Below are positions 47,476 through 64,000 of a stretch of 64,000 nucleotides of DNA, one piece after another. The stretch's first letter is position 1, and every line of letters begins with the position of its first letter. A program made the translations under genes and the position numbers. This DNA comes from Zoroaster sp. YZ-2022 (lineage: Eukaryota; Echinodermata; Asteroidea; Forcipulatida; Zoroasteridae). The notes under the pieces are model-generated. The model was given only the letters and a program-made list of their open reading frames with translations, made no database searches and had not been told where the DNA came from. The DNA lies in NCBI GenBank assembly GCA_029582265.1, contig CM055816.1, forward strand, positions 92,457,816 to 92,521,815, given 5' to 3'.

Positions 47476-48501
47476 AGAGAAGTAGCGTAGTTCAATAATT
47501 GGACTTAACAGTTAGACATAATACGAGTTCTGAATGGTGTGTACGAGTAATACCAACTACAAAGGGATCAGATACAGCCAGGACCAGCATTCGTTCATGC
47601 GGCTTGTCACTCGGTATACGGTACGTGCACTGCTAGAACGAGAGACGGATGGCTGGCCAGTCTCAACGACGGGGACCACCAGGGTTTGACTACACAGGGT
47701 GTCTGGATGGGGCCAGAGTGTGTATCAGACCGCATTAACCAATGGTCATATCGACGCACCGCACCATTGGTTCAACGAACGAGGCTCTGGACAGTAATAG
47801 TTCTGTATATCGCACTGTCATAGATCGGATCGAGTCGCTCAGATACCATTCGGAATCGCACTTCCGCCGAGATCAGGAAATCTCTGGGTTTATATAGAAA
47901 TCTGGGGCCTAGGAATGAATAAAACATTAGCCTAGTTTAGCGTCTTAGCCAATGATAAGTTTGCCTTCCGCGTCTAAGGGTAGAAACTTGTGCAAAATCA
48001 TGATATACAACAGGTCCTTGTTCCATATAAGGAAAGGTATTTGACGAAAGTAAACTGAGTGACAACTTAGAAAGGAGAGCGTGTTCTAGGGGGTAAGGCT
48101 TACTGGGGATGCTAAGCTACTGCATGAGGGGAGCAGCGGTTGCGCATGGGAGCACGGCGCACGGACCAAGGCCTATGACTGAGCAGGCCAGTCACGGTGA
48201 CTGTTTGGCCGTGCTACACCAACGAACCGTGTTCGGCGTGTAGGGTGGACTCCGAGGAAAGTAGGAGAAAATAGACTAAGTCAAAAGGACGGCTCCAAGC
48301 CACGTGGCGGCAGGGTGTGGCACGCACGCAAGGCTCTCGCTGGTGTTGCATTATGCATTGCGTTAAGTATGAGCAAAAGTACCGTCCTTGTATGGTTTGC
48401 ATATTCATAGCGGACAATCGAGGGTCCGGGGAAACAAACCCTGGGACTTAGCATGCTTGAAATTGCATCGTAAGCAAAATATTGGAAGTGGAAGAAGTGG
48501 A
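47476..48501. other. No gene seen
   Basis: This stretch has more balanced base composition than its surroundings. Frames of 60-106 codons in 48214-48601 have no motif, and the last ones overlap the SINE. Confidence 0.4.
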
Positions 48502-48585
48502 GTGTCGTGGCCGAGCGGTCTAGCTTACCGGACTCAAGTTCTGGTGTTAGCAGCAGAATGTGGGTTCGAATCCCGGCCGTGACAC
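48502..48585 (+). promoter_or_regulatory. tRNA-Leu(CAA)-like head with RNA polymerase III A and B boxes
   Basis: The head starts gtgtcgtggccgagcggtct. Its A box is tggccgagcgg. The anticodon-loop region is ctcaagtt (CAA), there is a long variable arm, and the B box is ggttcgaatcc at 48563-48573. The 5' gtgtcgt and 3' ccgtgacac ends can pair as an acceptor stem with two G-T pairs. As the SINE body follows directly, it acts as an internal promoter, not as a free tRNA gene. Confidence 0.8.
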
Positions 48586-48843
48586 TTGTGTCCTTGAGCA
48601 AGACACTTAACCATAATTGCTTCTCTCCACCCAGGGGTTAAATGGGTACCTGTGAGGGCAGAGTTGGTTGATTAGCCCTATATGCGCTGTAATGGCAGTA
48701 ATTGAGCTGTATACTCCCCAGGAAGCTGAGATGGTTTCAGGAATGATTTATGAGCCTTATGAGCAGGGGTAATAATATGCGCCTTGAGCACCACTCAGTT
48801 GGTGGATACGTGCGCTATATAAGTCCACACATTATTATTATTA
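48502..48843 (+). mobile_element. tRNA-Leu-derived SINE
   Basis: A tRNA-like head (48502-48585) is followed by a body with gtgtccttgagcaagacact and a tail, gcgctatataagtccacaca, then attattattatta. The (ATT)n end and the gcgctatataa motif resemble LINE tails such as the one at 30261, so mobilisation by a CR1/L2-type LINE is a reasonable inference. There is no protein. The copy looks full length. Confidence 0.85.
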
Positions 48844-49744
48844 ATAGAGGGTGCTAATATTTATCCAAATCAAAGGGTAAGATTCGTAACACTATCGTGG
48901 GATGCTGAAATAATCGAATCCCGACAACAGAGGACCATATTGGTCTCTATTGTGATAGCAACTAAGGACTTATTATCCATTTTGTTTTAAGTCCTCGGTT
49001 TGAATGGGTATACACGTACACACCTACTGAATCCCCCCCCCCACACACACACACACAGATATCAAAGAAATCGTCAATTGAAAAAAAATTGAGACGCAGA
49101 ATATAAAATCTGTCTTAACTTAATAGTTCAATAGAAACTTAATAGTTAAAACGAAATTTAATAGTTAAATAGAAATTTAATAGTTCAATAGAAACATGAA
49201 CGCACTATGTTGTGATCTTGATGGCGGCATTCATACCACTCTTGTCAACATAATCGATTCGCATTGCCATTTAAAGGCAGCAGACTGTAAAACGAGAAAA
49301 CGCGTTTTGTGTACAGCACTGGCGTAAATCCGTGATGAAAAGTGTGGGGTGATTTTAAGCTTTGGGTGCACGGTGCAGTCGACAACTATTCAGAATTTTG
49401 CGGTTACAGTACATATTACACCCCCCCCCCCCCCGCCATTTGTTATTGTATGTATGATTTTTTCAGCGCATGGAAACTTCTGGAGGGAATGATCCTCTGG
49501 ACCATCCCCCGGTCAAAACAGTTTGGGGTATATCCGCCATCCCCCCGGGAGTGAACACATCAAGTATGAGGCGACCTCCAAATGGGATACAAAACAACAA
49601 TAGGCAACGTGTGGTATCGTGTCCTATTGGGGAATTCATTGGGCAGCACGAACATAATAGACGGTTCATAATGTATTGAAATCCAGTCCCTGTGTGGGGA
49701 ATTCTGTTCAATAGCTTTTTGGGGTTTAACAAAAAATAGTGAGT
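48844..49744. other. No gene; simple-sequence tracts
   Basis: C-run plus (CA)n lies at 49036-49059, several gaaatttaatagttaaatag-type repeats at 49115-49195, and a 14-C run at 49422-49435. Frames at 49342-49800 overlap on both strands and show no motif. Confidence 0.5.
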
Positions 49745-59257
<9,513 letters not shown>

Positions 59258-62060
59258 TTTCACTTTGTCATCTGTTGGTGGCCTTTTTGTGTACGCTTTG
59301 TCAGTTGGCATGAGCGTGTAACATCTCTTCTTCATCGTCCAGCTTGCCTGGTTCAGTGTTCTTGCCACTTTGTCATCTGGTGAGTGCCTTGTCAGTTGGA
59401 CATGAGCTGTAACATCTCTTTCTTCATAGTCCAGCTTGCCTGGTTCACAGTGTCCTTCCACTTTGTTATCAGGTGACGTGGCCTTTGCAGTTGGACATGA
59501 GCGTGTAACATTCTTTTCATCGTCCAACTTTCTGGTTACAGTGTTCTTCCTTTGTCATCTGGTGGATGTGTCCCTTTCACTTTGTCATCTGGTGGATGTG
59601 TCCTCGTCTGCTGGGCATGAGCGTGTAACTTTTCTTTTCTTCCCGTCCAGCTTGCCTTGGTTCAGAGTGTCTTCCAATTTGTATCTGGTGGATGTGCCCT
59701 TTCACTGTCAGTTGGACATGGCAGCGTGTAACATTTCTTTCTTCATAGTCCAGCTTGCCTGGTTCATCTTCCACTTTGTCATCAGGTGACGTGCCCTTGT
59801 CAGTTGGACATGAGCGTGTAACATCTCTTTCATCGTCCAGCTTGCCTGGTTCACAGTGTTCTTCCACTTTGTCATCTGGTGGCGATGTGTCCTTTCTTTG
59901 TCATCTGGTGGATGTGTACTTTGTCAGTGGCGAGCGTTTAACATTCTTTCTTCATCGTCCAGCTTGCCTGGTTCACAGTGTTCTTCCACTTTGTATTTGG
60001 TGGACGTGGCCCTTTGCCAGTTGGAATGAGCTGTACATCTTTTCTTCATCATCCAGCTTGCCTGGTTCACATGTCCTTCCACTTTGTCTATCTGGTGGAC
60101 GTCCCTTTGTCAGTTGGACATGAGCGTGTAACATCTCTTTCTTCTCGTCCACTGCCTGGTCACAGTGTTCTTCCATTTGTCATCGGTGATGTCCTTTCAC
60201 TTTGTCATCTGGTGGTTGTGCCGCTTTGCCAGATGGACTTGAGCGTTTGATCTCTTTCTTCATCATCCGCGCTTTGCCTGGTTCACAGTGTTCTTCCACG
60301 TTGTCATCTGCGGATGTGCCCCTTGTCGCTGGACATGAGCTGTTCAACATCTTTTTCTTCATCGTCCAGCTTGCTCAGTTTACATGTCAGTCCACTTTGT
60401 TATCTGGTGGACGTGCCCTTGTCAGTTTGACATGGCGTGTGCATCTCTTTCTGTCAGTGGGCCAGCTTGCCTGGTTCACAGTGTTCTTCCACTTGTCATC
60501 TGGTGATGTGTCCTTCACTTTGTCATCTGGTGATGACCTTGTCAGTTGGCAGACTGTAACATTTCTTTCTTCATCATCCAGCTTGCCTGGTTCACGTGTC
60601 CTTCCACTTTGTCATCAGGTGAGTGCCTTTGTCAGTTGGACATGAGCATTAACATCTCTTCTTCATCGTCCAGCTTGCCTGTTCACAGTGTCCTTTCACT
60701 TTGTTATCTGGTGGACGTGGCCCTTTGTCAGTTGGACATGAGCGTTTAACATATCTTTCTTCATGTCCAGCTTGCCTGGTTCTGATGTTCTTCCACCCGT
60801 CATGTGGTGGATGTTCCTTTCACCTTTACATCTGGTGGATGTGTCCTTTGTCAGTTGGGTATGAGCGTTTATCATCTCTTTCTCTCATCGTCCAGTTTGT
60901 GCCTGGTTCTACTCAGTGTCCTTCCACTTTGCCATCTGGTGGACGTGGTCCTTTGTCAGCGGACATGAGCGTTTAACATCTCTTCTTCATCATCCAGGTT
61001 GCCTGGTTCACAGTGTCCTTCCACTTTGTCATCTGGTGGACGTGGCTTTATCAGCTGGACATGAGCGTTTAACATCTATTTCTTCATCGTCCAGTCGGCC
61101 TGGTTCACAGTGTCTTCCCAGACCTTGTCATCTGGTGGATGTGTCCCTTTCACTTTGTCATCGGTGGATGACAAATATTCTCGTCAGTTGCTGTCAACAT
61201 TTCTTTCTTCATCATCAGCTTCCTGGTTCAGTGTCCTTCCACTTTGTCATCAGGTCGATGTGGCCCTTTGTCAGTTGGACATGAGCGTGTAACATCTCTT
61301 TCTTCATCGTCCAGCTTGCCTTGGTCTGGCTGTGTCTTCCACTTTGTCATCATCAGGTGGATGTGTCCCTTTGTCAGTTGGACATGAGCGTTGTAACATC
61401 TCTTTCTTTCTTCATCATCCAGCTTGCCTGGTTCAATTACAACCTTCCACTTTGTTATCTTGTGGACGTGCCACCTGCCAGCTGGGATGAGCATGGTGTA
61501 ACATCTTTCGCGATCGTCCAGCCTGCCTGGTTCACAGTGTTCTTCCACTTTGGTCATCCAAGATGTCCCCTTTCACTTTGTCATCCGGTGGATGTGTGTC
61601 CCTTGTCAGTTGGGCATGAGCGTGTAACATCTTTTCTTCCCCGTCCAGCTTGCCTGATTCACAGTGTCCTTCCACTTTGTCATCTGGTGGTGTGCTGCCT
61701 TTGTCCAGATGGACTTGTTGCTGTAACATCTTCTTTTCTTCATCAGTCCAGCTTGCCTGGTTCACAGTAGCCCTTCCACTTTGTCATCAGGTGGATGCCC
61801 CTTTGTCAGTTGGACATGAGCGTTCAACATCTTTTTCTTCATCGTCCAGCTTGCCTGGTTTACAATGTCTTCCACTTTTGTCATCTGGTGGATGTGTCCC
61901 TCTAATTTTGTCATCTGGTGGATGTGTCCTTTGTCAGTTGGGCACGGGAGCGTGTAACTCTCTTTCTTCATCGTCCAGCTTGCCTGGTTCACTGTCCTTC
62001 CACTTTGTCATCTGGTGGAGAGTCCCTTTGCTCAGTTGAGACTGAGCGTTTAACATCTCT
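59258..62060. repeat. 99-bp minisatellite with dense small indels
   Basis: The same unit continues, but nearly every copy has one or more 1-3 base deletions or insertions, for example gtcagttggcatgagcg for gtcagttggacatgagcg, and frames break every unit or two. Substitutions are few compared with indels, which is the pattern of uncorrected long-read sequence. The units on both sides are clean. Confidence 0.9.
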
Positions 62061-62402
62061 TTTCATCATCCAGCTTGCCTGGTTCACAGTGTTCTTCCAC
62101 TTTGTCATCAGGTGGATGTGCCCCTTTGTCAGTTGGACATGAGCGTCTAACATCTCTTTCTTCATCGTCCAGCTTGCCTGGTTTACAATGTCCTTCCACT
62201 TTGTCATCTGGTGGATGTGTCCCTTTCACCTTGTCATCTGGTGGATGTGTCCCTTTGTCAGTTGGGCACGAGCGTTTATCATCTCTTTCTTCATCGTCCA
62301 GCTTGCCTGGTTCACCATGTCCTTCCACTTTGCCATCTGGTGGACGTGTCCCTTTGTCAGTTGGACATGAGCGTTTAACATCTCTTTCTTCATCTTCCAG
62401 GT
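62061..62402. repeat. 99-bp minisatellite, clean right end
   Basis: About three units free of indels match the block at 56540-56840 closely. The last unit ends after tctttcttcatcttccaggt. This marks the right boundary of the array. Confidence 0.85.
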
Positions 62403-63060
62403 TGCCAACTGGTTTACGATGTCTTATGGAACAAATTGATGTCCAGCCAAGTAATTTTCAAGTTGATGGTGAGTCAAGACCACTCTCTCCAAATGGAGTT
62501 AAAAGACACAAGAGCAAAATGCTTTAGTTAAGCACAACAAGATAAGAGAATAGCTTACACAACTGAAACGTCACACAAAGTCGTAAAATCGTGGTAAATT
62601 AGGAAAGAGTAACTGCTGGTATTGTCAAAAAAGGGGCCTGGATTGTGTACACATTAGTACTGAGCAGCGTCACCAAATCAGGGAAGCTTATTACAACATG
62701 GCTGATTTACAGAAACAACGAGAATGGCTTATAAGACATATATCTGTTAACAAGGATACTGAACAATAAAATAAGTATTCCTCTTTATCTGCCGCATCCA
62801 AGTGATGACGCCCATAAATGGCAGCCATGTCGTCATTTCACAGGCACCATTGGCATTTTTCTCGGGCAAGTGCGCACCACTTTGAGTAAGCTTAATACGT
62901 TTGGTATACTATGAGAAACGTGGTGGACGACAGAAGGTCGACAAGGACAAATCACTGAGAGAGCAGGTGAAAACTCAATTCATTAAATTTCGCGATGGAG
63001 TCACATTACTGTAGGGCTAACTGCAAATGCCAGTATCTGTCTCCTGACCTTAACTTCACG
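62403..63060 (+). pseudogene. Relic of a widespread transposon-derived gene family (HYCR motif)
   Basis: At 62587-62769 a plus-strand frame reads LGKSNCWYCQKRGLDCVHIS, then EQRHQIREAYYNMADLQKQR and EWLIRHI. At about 62910-63057, across frame changes, are KRGGRQKVDKDKSLREQVK and ESHYCRANCKCQYLSPDLNF. This order (a Cys-x2-Cys region, an alpha-helical Q..FI..HV-like segment, then SHYCR...YL) is, from memory, that of a large family of uncharacterised transposase-derived proteins in insects and marine invertebrates. Its superfamily name I cannot give. The region is broken by stops and frameshifts and ends at the junction with Penelope-like UTR sequence. Confidence 0.55.
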
Positions 63061-63340
63061 TTCGAAACGTAAGGCCAATAACCATTATTTTAAAATTAAT
63101 AGTTACCAGGTATGTCCGAACTTCATTTGTCATGATTTCAAAAAAGCGAAAATGCACTTGAGGAAAACATAATAACCCTGTTACATTTACACTTCCAAAA
63201 ATGCCAATATTTTCAGTATTGTGGACAATATTTGCGTGATTTGTTTTTAAACTAATAGCATGACAAGTAAGACTAATTGCGGTGACACCATGTGGAATCT
63301 CAATTGAGTAGTAATTAGTTCTCAAAAGAACTGGTGGTAC
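63061..63340. repeat. Penelope-like 3' UTR relic
   Basis: The run gttcgaaacgtaaggccaat at 63060-63079 and the following aaaattaatagttacca match the UTRs at 28425-28480 and 38455-38500. The rest has no coding content. Confidence 0.5.
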
Positions 63341-63949
63341 AACTCGACGTTTCGATCAGTATGCTCTGATCGTCCTCGGGAGAATGCCGGACTCTGGAAA
63401 ATGCTGCTGCTTAAGTAGATTGCTGGAGGATCATCCTGGCATGAATGTATGCTGGAGGATTAGTTCGTTGAGGCGTGCAGGCGGAAACTGTGAGACTATG
63501 AGACTAGGATCCTAGGGGTTGGGGAGAGGAGTGTGTGCTCACTGAACTGAATCAGTTGCTAAGCGATGCTACCAGGGGATGGAGGGTGGTTGACTTAGGA
63601 CATAGGAGATCCCTCAGTCTGGGTGGGTTATGGACTCGACATAGAAGATCCTTCAGTTCGTAGTAGTGGTCGCCGTGTCGCTGATGTAGTAGTCGATATC
63701 CTGTGGCACAGTGTCGTGTTTGACGATCTCGATGGCCTCTGATGCGTCTAAAAGCAAGTGTGTCGATGGGTGTGATGAGTTGGGCTGCCTGCCAGTCGAT
63801 TTGCGGTCCTTGATGTGCGAGTGCTTGACGATGGCGGACTTCGAAATCTCCTCTGCGGCTGTGTGCTCTGGTGTTCCTTCAATCTGATGGGAGGAGTTCA
63901 ATTCAATAGCAGCATGACAAATAGCAATAGAGGAGTGTTGCAATATTTA
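63341..63949 (-). pseudogene. Second Penelope-like element type: GIY-YIG C-terminus plus 3' end
   Basis: On the minus strand the frame 63943-63653 reads SAIVKHSHIKDRK and later EAIEIVKHDTVPQDIDYYIS, then a Thr-rich end and a stop. This matches the closing segment of GIY-YIG domains in a Penelope-like group different from those at 28425 and 34901. The ~310-bp 3' end contains cgatcagagcatactgatcg followed by gaaacgtcgagttg near 63335-63375, a hairpin typical of Penelope ends. The 5' part is lost in the gap. Confidence 0.55.
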
Positions 63950-64000
63950 NNNNNNNNNNNNNNNNNNNNNNNNNNNNNNNNNNNNNNNNNNNNNNNNNNN
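63950..64000. other. Assembly gap at the window edge
   Basis: 51 N to the end of the window; the gap continues outside. Confidence 0.99.

Noticed and set aside
48502..48585. A functional tRNA-Leu gene
   Set aside because: The SINE body and (ATT)n tail follow without a terminator, so this is the SINE's tRNA-derived head.

Overview
This window is eukaryotic, AT-rich, intron or intergenic-type DNA, most likely from a marine invertebrate. That inference rests on the mix of decayed transposons: piggyBac, Kolobok/T2-type, Tc1-type, Penelope-like, Gypsy, CR1/L2-type and RTE-type LINEs, and a tRNA-Leu SINE. No protein here fixes the species. There is no operon structure, no CRISPR array and no complete host gene. 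Four short minus-strand segments bounded by splice-like signals (8771-8806, 25977-26140, 28119-28264, 44965-45018) are the only host-exon candidates. They would fit one or more minus-strand genes whose introns are filled with mobile elements.

Layout. 1-8750: a TA-flanked inverted-repeat element with a ~148-bp internal tandem array, then three copies (A, B, C) of an unidentified non-coding repeat, B and C in tandem. 8750-11690: a micro-exon candidate, a Tc1-derived fold-back element with ~230-bp inverted arms, and a relic of the 148-bp family with three tandem hairpins. 11885-16855: a broken LINE, then a piggyBac element whose transposase gene is split by a 1391-bp TTAA-flanked Kolobok-like element carrying a THAP domain. 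19390-24080: a decayed CR1/L2-type LINE cut off by a 1.8-kb compound GAT microsatellite. 25.9-28.3 kb: two exon candidates, a 16-bp x12 repeat and a complete 1243-bp minus-oriented copy of the hairpin element. 28.4-35.6 kb: Penelope-like fragments, a second LINE copy, a palindrome with a TA-repeat core, and a 29-bp minisatellite that probably belongs to a Penelope terminal region. 36.1-43.9 kb: a 2859-bp tandem duplication of a chimeric piggyBac/Gypsy block. 44-49.7 kb: a micro-exon candidate, an RTE-type LINE interrupted by one stop codon, and a SINE. 49.7-62.4 kb: a 99-bp minisatellite, interrupted by an implausible poly-T/poly-C block and an indel-riddled stretch that look like assembly problems. 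62.4-64 kb: relics of a transposon-derived gene and of a Penelope-like element.

The genes do not form a pathway; the window records repeated transposition, nesting and local duplication. Two gaps are exactly 500 N and are probably scaffolding placeholders; a third runs off the right edge. The long uninterrupted frames through the GAT, poly-T/poly-C and 99-bp repeats should not be read as genes without transcript evidence.
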